NCBI RefSeq assembly: GCF_007677725.1
Contig: NZ_VEDF01000002.1
Coordinates: forward strand, 248,001 to 312,000
Length of the DNA: 64,000 bases
From: Pseudomonas sp. URMO17WK12:I11
GTDB taxonomy: Bacteria; Pseudomonadota; Gammaproteobacteria; Pseudomonadales; Pseudomonadaceae
Reading direction: 5' to 3'
Part shown: positions 44,782 to 52,761 of the stretch, piece after piece
Layout: every line of letters starts with the position of its first letter
Position numbering within the stretch: position 1 is the first letter of the stretch
Made by a program: the position numbers and the translations under genes
Notes under the pieces: generated by a model
Databases searched by the model: none
What the model saw: only the letters and a program-made list of their open reading frames with translations
What the model was told of the DNA's origin: nothing

Positions 44782-45219
44782 ATGAAGACCGTCGAACAAA
44801 TCCTCAAGTCCAAGTCCGATCACCACACCGTCTACACCATCGGCCCGGATGATTCGGTGCTCGACGCGTTGAAACTGCTGGCGCAGAAGAACGTCGGCGC
44901 GCTGCCGGTAGTGCAGGACAATCAGGTGGTGGGGATCGTCAGTGAACGCGACTACGCCCGCAAGCTGGTGCTCAAAGGGCGCTCGTCAGCGGCCACCCCG
45001 GTGCGCGATATCATGAGCGCGCCAGTGGTCACGGTAGAGCCCAAGCAGAATCTCGAGTTCTGCATGAACCTCATGACCAATCGTCACCTGCGCCATTTGC
45101 CGGTGGTGGCCAACGGCGAATTGCTCGGGCTGCTGTCGATCGGTGACCTGGTCAAGGAAACCATTGCCGAGCAGGCCAATCTCATCGTGCAACTGGAGCA
45201 GTACATCCGCGGTGAGTGA
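44782..45219 (+). CDS. CBS-domain pair protein
   Basis: This 145-residue cytoplasmic protein consists of two CBS motifs (about 8-65 and 75-130), visible as VLDALKLLAQKNVGALPVV then VGIVSERDYARKLVLKGR, and IMSAPVVTVEPKQNLEFC then RHLRHLPVVANGELLGLLS. Such pairs bind adenosine ligands and regulate partner proteins, but none is fused here. The stop is 9 nt from the stop of the convergent membrane protein gene. A universal-stress-like or energy-sensing role is often suggested for standalone pairs; this is not evidence for it here. Confidence 0.85.
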   Translation: MKTVEQILKSKSDHHTVYTIGPDDSVLDALKLLAQKNVGALPVVQDNQVVGIVSERDYARKLVLKGRSSAATPVRDIMSAPVVTVEPKQNLEFCMNLMTNRHLRHLPVVANGELLGLLSIGDLVKETIAEQANLIVQLEQYIRGE

Positions 45220-45227
45220 CAGGCCCT

Positions 45228-45866
45228 TCAGTGGTAGGCGCGCTCCAGCTCGTCGAGCTGATGGTCGAAGCTGCGCAGACGTGCCGACCAGGTATAGACC
45301 AGCACTTCGAGATCCCGGTTGAGCACCGCAGTGTTGCCTTGGCGGTTGCCTGACGGCTCACCGAGGTCCAGCTGATAGCGCTCGCGGGCCATGGCCGTGG
45401 CTACGCTGGAAAGGTCGCGGGCATTGGCCAGCCAGTGGTGATGGTGATCGTGGATCTCCCGGTCGAGTGCGCGGCACTGGTGCTTGAGCGCGTCCAGGCT
45501 CTGCTCGAGCGGCGTGCCTTTGAGTTCGCCCATGACCTCTTCGAAGGTACGTCCGGAATGCCAATAGCTGCCCCAGAAGTAGCGATCGAACACGGTCTCG
45601 ACTCGGCGTAGTGCCACCTTGGTATTCCAGATGGTCAGCAGTGTGCGGCCCTGAATCACTTCACGCTTGTTCAGGTGCAGTTGCTGCCAGGCTATCCAGG
45701 TTAGTGTGGCCAGCGCCACTGCGGCAGTGACCGCAGCGGCGGCATACAGGAACTGCACGGCCTGGCTCATCTGGTGGGTATGACGGATGCCGTAGAAATA
45801 ACCGGCCGTCAGGGTGCCCAGGACTGTCACGGCGCACCAGAACGCCGGTGCATAGGGATCTTTCAT
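45228..45866 (-). CDS. Membrane protein of unknown function with His-rich segment
   Basis: This 212-residue protein has two N-terminal membrane segments (AFWCAVTVLGTLTAGYFYG and VQFLYAAAAVTAAVALATLT) and a cytoplasmic part. A run IHDHHHHWLANARD at about 145-160 is His-rich and may bind metal. The chosen start MKDPYAPAFW has AGGGG upstream; an ATG at 45902 would add 12 residues. I do not recognise the family. It is convergent with the CBS gene and stands alone on its strand. Confidence 0.72.
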   Translation of the reverse strand: MKDPYAPAFWCAVTVLGTLTAGYFYGIRHTHQMSQAVQFLYAAAAVTAAVALATLTWIAWQQLHLNKREVIQGRTLLTIWNTKVALRRVETVFDRYFWGSYWHSGRTFEEVMGELKGTPLEQSLDALKHQCRALDREIHDHHHHWLANARDLSSVATAMARERYQLDLGEPSGNRQGNTAVLNRDLEVLVYTWSARLRSFDHQLDELERAYH

Positions 45867-45935
45867 CACGCTATCCCCTATTGTTTTACCTGAGCATAGC
45901 AACGGCCGATCAGTCGTCAGGTGCCACTCGGCGCT

Positions 45936-46178
45936 TTATTTCTTCTTCTCGTGCAGCGCCTCGTTGAGCTGGTCGATCATCGGGATCCAGTCTGCATCGG
46001 CGGTATAGCTTTCCTTCAGAAACGCCCGCTGCCCTTCATTCCAGAATGGGGCGTCGACCAGCTTCACATCGTCTTCCAGCGGCGAGTGCGTGGTGATGAA
46101 ACGCTCGATTTCCACCGGATCGTCAGGCAGACCCAGTTGCTTGAAAATTTCCGAGAAATGATGGTTCGGTTGTTCCAT
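45936..46178 (-). CDS. DUF2789 family protein
   Basis: This 80-residue acidic cytoplasmic protein begins MEQPNHHFSEIFKQLGLPDD and ends in EALHEKKK, matching the DUF2789 family common in gammaproteobacteria. GGAGGAGGCACC lies directly upstream of the start, giving a strong ribosome site. No function is known. Gene neighbours (membrane protein downstream, LysE exporter upstream on the same strand) give no pathway context. Confidence 0.83.
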   Translation of the reverse strand: MEQPNHHFSEIFKQLGLPDDPVEIERFITTHSPLEDDVKLVDAPFWNEGQRAFLKESYTADADWIPMIDQLNEALHEKKK

Positions 46179-46331
46179 GGTGCCTCCTCCACCGGCCGAT
46201 CACCCAGGGCGTCGGCGCGGCTTGGTTGATGGTAAGCAGATGATCGTGGCCACCCGCCTTCGGGTAGACACCTGGCAGGCGAGTACGACTCGATTCGATC
46301 ATCGGCTTTGTCGGGCAGGCACCTGGGCGCG

Positions 46332-46964
46332 TCAGATCGGCGCGCGGCGCAGGGTTGCGAGGAAGGTGGCGGCGCCGATGAACAGACCAGCAAAGGTTCG
46401 GTTCAGACGCTTTTGCTGCTTGGGCGTGCGCAGCAGGCGCAGTACCCGCGAAGCCAGGCCGGTGTACCCCGCCATTACCAGCAAGTCGACGCTGACCATG
46501 GTCACGGCGATGGCGATGTACTGCGCCAGCAGGGGGGCATGCGGGTCGATGAACTGCGGCAGCACGGCGAGCATGAACACCAGCGCCTTGGGGTTGCTGA
46601 CGTTGACCAGAAACCCCCTGAACACCAGGCTCAGCGGCTTGCCGATCGGGCGCAGCGTGGAAGGATCGGCCATGTCCATCGGCAGTGCCCGCCACTGTTT
46701 GTAGGCCAGATAGACAAGGTAGGCCACCCCGAACCATTTGATCAGCTGGAACGCGGTGGCCGAGGCGGCGAGAATCGCACCAACCCCGGCAGCGATGATG
46801 GCGATCTGAGCGACCAGGCCGATCTGCAGGCCCAGGGCATTCCAGTAACCGCGCCAAAAACCATATTGCAGGCCGCTGGACATCGAGGCGATGGCCCCAG
46901 CGCCTGGCGACAGGCTGATGACCCAGCACGCAGCAAAGAAGCCCAGCCACACTTCCATCGACAT
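46332..46964 (-). CDS. LysE/RhtB-family amino-acid exporter
   Basis: This 210-residue inner-membrane exporter has six hydrophobic segments. It begins MSMEVWLGFFAACWVISLSP with the LysE family's SPGAGAIASMSSGLQYG motif, followed by a GYWNALGLQIG loop. The LVNVSNPKALVFMLAVLPQF stretch is also characteristic. It exports amino acids or homoserine lactone-type compounds; substrate is unknown. A second ATG two codons in may also serve. It stands alone, convergent with nothing; upstream 131 nt separate it from the ABC-F gene. Confidence 0.87.
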   Translation of the reverse strand: MSMEVWLGFFAACWVISLSPGAGAIASMSSGLQYGFWRGYWNALGLQIGLVAQIAIIAAGVGAILAASATAFQLIKWFGVAYLVYLAYKQWRALPMDMADPSTLRPIGKPLSLVFRGFLVNVSNPKALVFMLAVLPQFIDPHAPLLAQYIAIAVTMVSVDLLVMAGYTGLASRVLRLLRTPKQQKRLNRTFAGLFIGAATFLATLRRAPI

Positions 46965-47095
46965 CCCACACCTCGCTCGAGCAACTGTTGCAAAAGGTTA
47001 AAGCTAAGGTGTCGGCGAAAAAATAACCAGCGGATTCTGTCGCCTGCAATGGTATTCGCGCGGGGCTCGGCATCATCGCCCTACCCCGCGCTCAC

Positions 47096-49006
47096 TCAGG
47101 ACAGCGCTTCGAGCTCGGCCTGCATGCTCTCCAAGGTTTCCAAGGCCTCCATCCAGGCCTCCTCAAGCTCGCCTTCGCGTTGCTTGAGCGTGCTCTGGCG
47201 CCCCAGCAGATCGCGCAGTTCGTCCTTGCGCGCTGCCTCGTACACGCCGGCATCGCCCAGTGCTGCCTCGACCTCGGCCAACTGGGCATGGACCTGGTTC
47301 AACTCGGCCTCGAGCTTGTCCGCGGCCTTCTTGTGCGGCGCCAACTGCTGGCGCAGGGCGGCAGCGGCCTGACGCTGGGCTTTCTTGTCGGTCTTGTCCG
47401 GGTTCACCGACGCGCTACTGGCCGGTGCACTGCGCTGGCGGTACTCGACCAGCCAGCGGCTGTAATCGTCCAGGTCGCCATCGAAAGGCTCGACCTTGCC
47501 ATCGGCCACCAGCAGGAAATCGTCGGTGGTGCTCTTGAGCAGGTGTCGATCGTGAGACACCACCACCACGGCGCCGGCAAACTCCTGCAAGGCCATGGTC
47601 AGGGCCAGACGCATCTCCAGGTCCAGGTGGTTGGTCGGCTCATCGAGCAGCAGCAGGTTGGGCCGCTCCCAGGCGATCAGGGCCAGCGCCAGGCGGGCCT
47701 TTTCGCCACCGGAGAAATTCACCACCGGCTCGTCGACGCGGTCACCGTGGAAATCGAACCCGCCCAGGAAGTCGCGCAAGGTCTGCTCGCGCTCGGTCGG
47801 GGCGATGCGCTGCAGGTGCAGGAGCGGGCTGGCTTTGTCGTCCAGCGAGTCGAGCTGGTGCTGGGCGAAGTAACCCACTGCGAGGTTCTCGCCGCGCACC
47901 AGACGGCCGCCAAGCGGCTCGAGTTCGCCGGCAAGGTTCTTGATCAAGGTCGACTTGCCTGCGCCGTTGGGGCCGAGCAGACCGATGCGTGCACCCGGCA
48001 CCAGTTGCAGCTTGACCTTCTCCAGGATCGCCTTGTCGCCGTAGCCCAGGCGACCCTCGGACAGGCTCAGCAGCGGGCTGGAAATCTTCTGCGACTCGCG
48101 GAAGACGAAATCGAATGGCGAGTCGACGTGGGCCGCCGACAGCTCCTCCATGCGCTCCAGTGCCTTGATACGGCTCTGCGCCTGCCGGGCCTTGGTGGCC
48201 TGGGCCTTGAAGCGGGCGATGTACTTTTCCATGTGCGCGCGCTGCGCTTGCTGTTTCTCGTACGCCTGTTGCTGCTGCGCCAGGCGCTCGGCACGGGTGC
48301 GCTCGAAGGCGCTGTAGCCGCCCTTGTACAGGTTGAGCTTGCGCTGTTCGACGTGCAGCACGTGGTCGACCACGGCGTCGAGGAAATCACGGTCGTGGGA
48401 GATCAGCAACAGCGTGCCGGGATAACCTTTGAGCCAGTCTTCCAGCCACAGGATCGCGTCGAGGTCGAGGTGGTTGGTCGGTTCATCGAGCAACAGCAGG
48501 TCGGACGGGCACATCAGCGCCTGGGCCAGATTGAGGCGCATCCGCCAGCCGCCGGAGAAGTCGCCGACGCGGCGATCCATTTGCTCGTTGGTGAAGCCAA
48601 GGCCGGCCAGCAACTTGCGCGCGCGGGCGTCGGCGGTATAACCGTCGGCCACTTCCAACTCACTGTGCAGGCGCGCCAATACCGTGCCGTCGTGGGCCTG
48701 CTCGGCCACCGCCAACTCGGCCTGGACCTTGCGCAGGCGCGCATCGCCGTCGAGCACATAGTCCACCGCCAGGCGCTCGAGGGTGTCGACCTCCTGGCGC
48801 ATGTGGGCAATGCGCCAATCGCCGGGCAGTTGGCAGTCGCCGGCGTCAGGCGAAAGCTCACCGCGCAGCAGCGCGAACAGGCTGGATTTTCCGGCGCCGT
48901 TGGCGCCGATCAGGCCGGCCTTGTGACCGGCGTGCAGGGTCATCTCGGCGCCTTCTAGCAAGCGCTGCGGACCACGCTGTAAAGTGAGGTTGGATAGTCT
49001 GATCAT
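47096..49006 (-). CDS. ABC-F ATPase, YheS-like
   Basis: This 636-residue soluble ABC-F protein has two ATPase halves joined by a charged linker of about 80 residues. The first Walker A is GANGAGKSSL (34-43), with signature DFSGGWRMRLNLAQALM. The second has GPNGAGKSTLIKNL and FSGGEKARLALALIA. The linker contains KARQAQSRIKALERMEELSA, as in E. coli YheS. Such proteins act on ribosomes and help with translation stalling or arrest. The C-terminal 90 residues form a coiled-coil tail. The length fits YheS, not Uup or EttA. Confidence 0.9.
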   Translation of the reverse strand: MIRLSNLTLQRGPQRLLEGAEMTLHAGHKAGLIGANGAGKSSLFALLRGELSPDAGDCQLPGDWRIAHMRQEVDTLERLAVDYVLDGDARLRKVQAELAVAEQAHDGTVLARLHSELEVADGYTADARARKLLAGLGFTNEQMDRRVGDFSGGWRMRLNLAQALMCPSDLLLLDEPTNHLDLDAILWLEDWLKGYPGTLLLISHDRDFLDAVVDHVLHVEQRKLNLYKGGYSAFERTRAERLAQQQQAYEKQQAQRAHMEKYIARFKAQATKARQAQSRIKALERMEELSAAHVDSPFDFVFRESQKISSPLLSLSEGRLGYGDKAILEKVKLQLVPGARIGLLGPNGAGKSTLIKNLAGELEPLGGRLVRGENLAVGYFAQHQLDSLDDKASPLLHLQRIAPTEREQTLRDFLGGFDFHGDRVDEPVVNFSGGEKARLALALIAWERPNLLLLDEPTNHLDLEMRLALTMALQEFAGAVVVVSHDRHLLKSTTDDFLLVADGKVEPFDGDLDDYSRWLVEYRQRSAPASSASVNPDKTDKKAQRQAAAALRQQLAPHKKAADKLEAELNQVHAQLAEVEAALGDAGVYEAARKDELRDLLGRQSTLKQREGELEEAWMEALETLESMQAELEALS

Positions 49007-49056
49007 AGTGGTCGCGGAGTCTACCAGCTTCCTCGGCCCGCAGCGTGAGTGGAATC

Positions 49057-49539
49057 ATGTGCACCGACCTGTGGAATCATGCCCTGGCGCTCTACGCACG
49101 CCCAGGTATCGAAGCGGCCTGCCTGGAGCTGCAGGCGCTGGGCGGCGACGTCTGCCTGCTGCTGTGTGCGACGTGGCTACAGCGCCGTGCGATCGCGTTC
49201 AGCGACGCACGCGCCGGTCAGTTGCAGGCCATCGCCGGGCCATGGCAGCAAGATGTGGTCACGCCATTGCGTGCATTGCGCCAGCAATGGCGCACGGCAG
49301 CCCTGCACGATCGGCAGCTGGCCGCAGTACGTGAACAGCTCAAGGACTTGGAGTTGCAAGCGGAGAGAACCCTGCTGCACAGGCTCGAGCAATGCGCTCA
49401 GGGCTGGTCAGGCGAGAACGCCGAGTGTGCGCATGATTGGCTGGATCGGCTGGCGCCGGAGCAGGCCCGTGGCCACGACGCGCTGGGCAGCTTGCGCGTC
49501 GCGGCCACAGGGCTTCAGGAGGCCGAAGACGGCGCCTGA
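49057..49539 (+). CDS. TIGR02444 family protein
   Basis: This 160-residue cytoplasmic protein begins MCTDLWNHALALYARPG and contains CLELQALGGDVCLLLCATWLQRR, matching the TIGR02444 family found in pseudomonads between algP and an ABC-F gene. It is divergent from the ABC-F gene. A GTG at 49045 would add four residues; ATG at 49057 is preferred. The 3' end overlaps algP in antisense by 25 nt. No function is known. Confidence 0.84.
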   Translation: MCTDLWNHALALYARPGIEAACLELQALGGDVCLLLCATWLQRRAIAFSDARAGQLQAIAGPWQQDVVTPLRALRQQWRTAALHDRQLAAVREQLKDLELQAERTLLHRLEQCAQGWSGENAECAHDWLDRLAPEQARGHDALGSLRVAATGLQEAEDGA

Positions 49540-50432
49540 GTCGAGCTGGCCGAGGGATTGGCCGAGTTGGTCATCGGTTTATCGGCATCCGCCGTAGCCG
49601 TGGTGCCTTGCTCAGCTTGCGCAGCGGCCGGCTTGGCAGAGGCCCTGGTTGCAGGCTTGGCTGCTGGCTTGCCGGGGCTTGCCTTGGCTGGCGCCTTGGC
49701 AGCAGCGGGCTTGGTTGCAGGCTTGGTTGCAGCGCCAGCCTTGGCAGGTGCCTTGGCTGCAGCCGGTTTCGCGCCAGCGCGCGCTGGTGCCTTGACGGCA
49801 GCTGGCTTGGCGGCAGCGGTCCGGGTAGCGGCTGGTTTGCTCGCAGGCTTGGCAGCAGCAGCGGCTTTGGCCGGCGCTTTAGCGGCAGCTGGTTTGACTG
49901 TTGGCTTGGCCGCAGCACGCGCAGGTGCTTTGCGGGTAGCCGGCTCGCTTGCAGGCTTGCTCGCCGCCGCTTTGCTGGTGCTGCGGGTCGATGCTTTGGC
50001 TGCGCCCGGTTGTGTGGCAGTGGCTGCGGCGGCACGTTGGTCGAGGGCCTTGCCAGCGGCCTCGCGTACCTTGCCAACGCCCTGAGCCAGCTTCAGGCTT
50101 TCCTGTGCGTCGCGCTTGAGCTGTTGGATATAAATGCGCGTTTGGGTCTGACGGTCCTTGAGCGAGTCGAGCAACTCTTCGAGTTCGCCGACGGCCTTTT
50201 GCGCCTTGTTCTGCGCCTTGGCTTTGCCAGCCTTGGCTGAATCCTGCAACTTCAGACGCCCATCGTGCAGTTTTTCCTGAGCTTTGCCGCGCTGCTTTTC
50301 CAACTTGGCCAGCAGTTTCTCCGCATCAGCCAGCGCTTGCGCACAGGCTTCTTCCAAATGTTCGAGCAGGCTGCCCGAAAGTTGCTGGAGCAGGTGTAAC
50401 GGCGTACTTACTGGCTTCTTTTTTGCCGACAT
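49515..50432 (-). CDS. algP: AlgP, histone H1-like alginate regulator
   Basis: This 305-residue protein is highly basic and has two parts. The N-terminal half (about 1-125) is helical and charged. The C-terminal half is a long run of KPAAAKAPAKA-type repeats resembling eukaryotic histone H1 tails, visible as a 40-fold low-complexity stretch at about nt 49620-49990. In P. aeruginosa AlgP (AlgR3) binds DNA and modulates alginate genes. The repeats make length variable between strains. It overlaps the TIGR02444 gene by 25 nt at its 3' end. Confidence 0.93.
   Translation of the reverse strand: MSAKKKPVSTPLHLLQQLSGSLLEHLEEACAQALADAEKLLAKLEKQRGKAQEKLHDGRLKLQDSAKAGKAKAQNKAQKAVGELEELLDSLKDRQTQTRIYIQQLKRDAQESLKLAQGVGKVREAAGKALDQRAAAATATQPGAAKASTRSTSKAAASKPASEPATRKAPARAAAKPTVKPAAAKAPAKAAAAAKPASKPAATRTAAAKPAAVKAPARAGAKPAAAKAPAKAGAATKPATKPAAAKAPAKASPGKPAAKPATRASAKPAAAQAEQGTTATADADKPMTNSANPSASSTQAPSSAS
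49620..49990 (-). repeat. Degenerate tandem repeat encoding KPAA/AKAP motifs in algP
   Basis: Short imperfect repeats (unit about 12-15 nt, coding for AAKPA and KAPA variants) fill the 3' half of algP. Repeated DNA of this kind can expand, contract or cause assembly errors. It is coding, not an intergenic array. Confidence 0.8.
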
Positions 50433-50655
50433 GGTTTACCTCCTGACTGATGAGAGTGCGGCCCATACTATGCTTGTGCTGCTGCCGCCGCTAGGGCATG
50501 TGGACAGTAGCGCAAGCACCGCGTTGCATGCCTGGGCAAAGTCGTCATCGGGCAGCTTGTTGCAGGGTAGTTGTTTAACAAGACGTTGCTGATATTTACC
50601 TAAGCACCTGCAGCAACGCTGGCATAATCACGCGTTCACCGAGCTGGAGTTACCC

Positions 50656-51321
50656 ATGCTGCGTTATTTTGCTATCGGTTTGTGCTTGTTGGCGCCCCAT
50701 GGGCTGGCAGCACCCGCTGTCATACCTGCCAACGACCACGATCTGGCCTACAGCCTTGGCGCAAGCCTGGGCGAGCGCCTGCGCCAGGAAATGCCTGGCT
50801 TGCAGCTCGATGCGCTGGTAGAAGGCCTGCGTCAGTCCTACCAGAACCAGCCACTGAGCCTGGACCAGGCGCGCATCGAAGCGATCCTGCAGGCGCATGA
50901 AGCGCAAGCCAGCAAAGCGGCGGAGCAGGCCGAAATGGACCGTGTACAAGCGGTGGAAAGCCGTTTCATGGCCAGCGAGCGAGCCAGGCAAGGCGCGCAG
51001 GCGCTGGCCGAGGGCGTGCTGTACACCGAGGTGAAGCACGGCACCGGTGCGCAGCCGAAAGCCGGCGGCAAAGTGCAGGTGCGTTACACAGGAAAGCTGC
51101 CCGACGGCACGGTTTTCGACCAAAACCAGCAACCACAGTGGTTCAGCCTGGATTCGGTGATCGAAGGATGGCGCATCGCGCTGCCGCACATGACAACCGG
51201 CTCGACCTGGCGCCTGGTGATTCCGTCAGCGCTGGCCTACGGCGCCGAGGGCGCAGGCGATCTGATCGCGCCGTATACGCCCTTGGTGTTCGAAATCGAA
51301 CTGCTGGCGGTCGCCGACTGA
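50656..51321 (+). CDS. FKBP-type peptidyl-prolyl isomerase
   Basis: This 221-residue periplasmic FKBP has a signal peptide (MLRYFAIGLCLLAPHGLA), a dimerisation-type N-terminal helical domain (about 25-115) and a C-terminal FKBP domain. That domain is visible as VQVRYTGKLPDGTVFD, WRIALPHMTTGSTW and IPSALAYGAEG. Resemblance to FklB/Mip suggests a folding role for periplasmic proteins. It is convergent with rsd. The AlgP gene lies upstream on the opposite strand, as usual in pseudomonads. Confidence 0.88.
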   Translation: MLRYFAIGLCLLAPHGLAAPAVIPANDHDLAYSLGASLGERLRQEMPGLQLDALVEGLRQSYQNQPLSLDQARIEAILQAHEAQASKAAEQAEMDRVQAVESRFMASERARQGAQALAEGVLYTEVKHGTGAQPKAGGKVQVRYTGKLPDGTVFDQNQQPQWFSLDSVIEGWRIALPHMTTGSTWRLVIPSALAYGAEGAGDLIAPYTPLVFEIELLAVAD

Positions 51322-51330
51322 CGGCGACCT

Positions 51331-51801
51331 TCAGGCCTGTACCGCGCCTTCTTCCTTGTGCGCGTTGTGCAGCACTTCGATCAGGCAGTCTTCCAGCTCG
51401 AAGCGCTCATGCAGCAGGCTACCCAGCTTGCCGAGTTTTTCGGCAAAGCGCTCGGTGTCCTTGCATTCGCCCTTTTCGCAATGGTCGTTGAAGGCCAGGG
51501 CGATCTGGGTGATGTCGTTGATGCGCGGATTGATCTCTTCGGCCAGTTTCAGCGCTTTCTCATCACCGAAGGCTTTGGCTTCGGTCACCAGTTGCTCGCT
51601 GACTTCAAAATGCCAGGCCGAAACGTAGTCGACCAGAATCGCGCAGAAATCGCGGTTCTGGTCCTTGTCGGCGAAGGCCGGCTTGGCGTCGCGCAGCGCG
51701 CGGAACGCCTGCACCAGGTCATGGCGCTCATTCAGCCAACGGTCGATCAGCTTGTGAACCCCACCCCAGCGTTCCTGGGCGTTCTGACAACTATCGAGCA
51801 T
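51331..51801 (-). CDS. rsd: Anti-sigma-70 factor Rsd/AlgQ
   Basis: This 156-residue helical protein begins MLDSCQNAQERWGGVHKLID, a diagnostic Rsd/AlgQ start. It binds sigma-70 and shifts transcription in stationary phase; in P. aeruginosa (AlgQ) it affects alginate and siderophore genes. I chose ATG 51801, as AAGAGA lies upstream and the family starts there; the 12 residues upstream are not conserved. Internal motifs include WHFEVSEQLVTEAKAFG and CKDTERFAEKLGKLG. Its stop is 10 nt from that of the FKBP gene. Confidence 0.93.
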   Translation of the reverse strand: MLDSCQNAQERWGGVHKLIDRWLNERHDLVQAFRALRDAKPAFADKDQNRDFCAILVDYVSAWHFEVSEQLVTEAKAFGDEKALKLAEEINPRINDITQIALAFNDHCEKGECKDTERFAEKLGKLGSLLHERFELEDCLIEVLHNAHKEEGAVQA

Positions 51802-52028
51802 GGCGATCTCTTCCCTTCTGGGTGGATGCCGCTGCACCTGGCACCACGACCGTGCGGCACACAGGTGACATCAGCAGAACGGCATCGGGCAGTTGTGTTT
51901 TCAATAGGCGTGCAGGGAGATTATTCCCGCAGGTGCTGAGCATCAAGGTACGCAGCCGACTAAGTTCATACAAGCGTTTAATACGCTCGCCGGGCACCGC
52001 TGGTCGTGCCAGCTGCAGCGGGCGAAGA

Positions 52029-52541
52029 TCAGGCTGGATAATTGCGCAGTGCACGAAACCGACACGCCAGCAGGCAGCTCAGCGGCAGCGCCGCCAGCAG
52101 CAAGAAGGCCAGCAGGCTCCATTCGGGCAGGGTCAGGTCGATGAAGCTCCAGGTCAACGCACTGCAATCAGGGCCACCAAACAGCAGCTGTCGGGCGACC
52201 TCGCGCCAGGACATCTCGAATATCCGGCCGATCGGCAATGGGCAGACAGGGCTTATGGCGTTGGCGCCCTGCAACCAGACATGCCGTGCCGCCAACAAGG
52301 CGCCAGCGGCAGCGCACGACAGCGCCGTGCGCGCATACAGGCGCAGGCCGGCAATACCGGGATCATGCAGCGCCGCACCGAGACATACCGCCGCATAGCC
52401 ACCGAGTAGTACGCGCTGGCTGAAACACAACGGGCAGGGCACCAGCCCAATAACGCTTTCCAGATAAAAAGACGCGCTCAGCACCGCCAGCGAGGCAAGG
52501 CATGCCCAAATGAATAAAATGCGCGGACTGGCCGTCGGCAT
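52029..52541 (-). CDS. dsbB: Disulfide-bond oxidoreductase DsbB
   Basis: This 170-residue inner-membrane protein with four helices passes electrons from DsbA to ubiquinone. The first cysteine pair is C36-PL-C39, and the second pair is C100 and C126, which lie in the periplasmic loop (SPVCPLPIG and GGPDCSALT). Standard family length. It stands between rsd and the hem operon on the same strand. The 51802-52028 gap between rsd and dsbB shows no clear gene or strong terminator. Confidence 0.93.
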   Translation of the reverse strand: MPTASPRILFIWACLASLAVLSASFYLESVIGLVPCPLCFSQRVLLGGYAAVCLGAALHDPGIAGLRLYARTALSCAAAGALLAARHVWLQGANAISPVCPLPIGRIFEMSWREVARQLLFGGPDCSALTWSFIDLTLPEWSLLAFLLLAALPLSCLLACRFRALRNYPA

Positions 52542-52643
52542 GGGCAGTGATGTCCCAGAAGAAATGAATTGATTTGGAACGGTAGAGGAAAGCCCGGTCT
52601 TGTTTCAAGGCGCTACTGGAATGAGAAGTCGCTGTATAGCGAA

Positions 52644-52675
52644 GGAAGTTTCTATTAGTGCTGTAGGAAACTTCC
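52644..52675. promoter_or_regulatory. 9-bp inverted repeat in the AT-rich dsbB upstream region
   Basis: GGAAGTTTC (52644-52652) and GAAACTTCC (52667-52675) are perfect inverted arms 14 nt apart, about 100 nt upstream of dsbB. The surrounding 52545-52720 is AT-rich for this genome. Operator or RNA stem; no regulator is evident. Confidence 0.35.
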
Positions 52676-52725
52676 GGGGAGGCCGCAGCATAACTAACGA
52701 AGTGCCTCGGCTTAATTACCGAGCC

Positions 52726-52755
52726 CATGGGCCCGCGCACTTGGCGGGGCCCATG
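52726..52755 (-). terminator. Terminator hairpin after hemY
   Basis: CATGGGCCCGC (52726-52736) and GCGGGGCCCATG (52744-52755) pair over 11 bp with one bulge, 7 nt beyond the hemY stop. A second small stem CTCGG/CCGAG lies at 52706-52723. Together they probably end the hemCDXY transcript. Confidence 0.6.
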
Positions 52756-52761
52756 ACTGCC

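Noticed and set aside
47180..48958. 592-residue plus-strand frame opposite the ABC-F gene
   Set aside because: Antisense to clear Walker and signature motifs. No ribosome site.
49620..49990. Possible CRISPR or tandem-repeat array
   Set aside because: The repeats are short, imperfect and in frame with coding AlgP, with no unique spacers.
49558..50085. Ala/Gly-rich plus-strand frame over algP
   Set aside because: It is a mirror of the AlgP repeat tract. The conserved N-terminal half of AlgP on the minus strand is the real gene.
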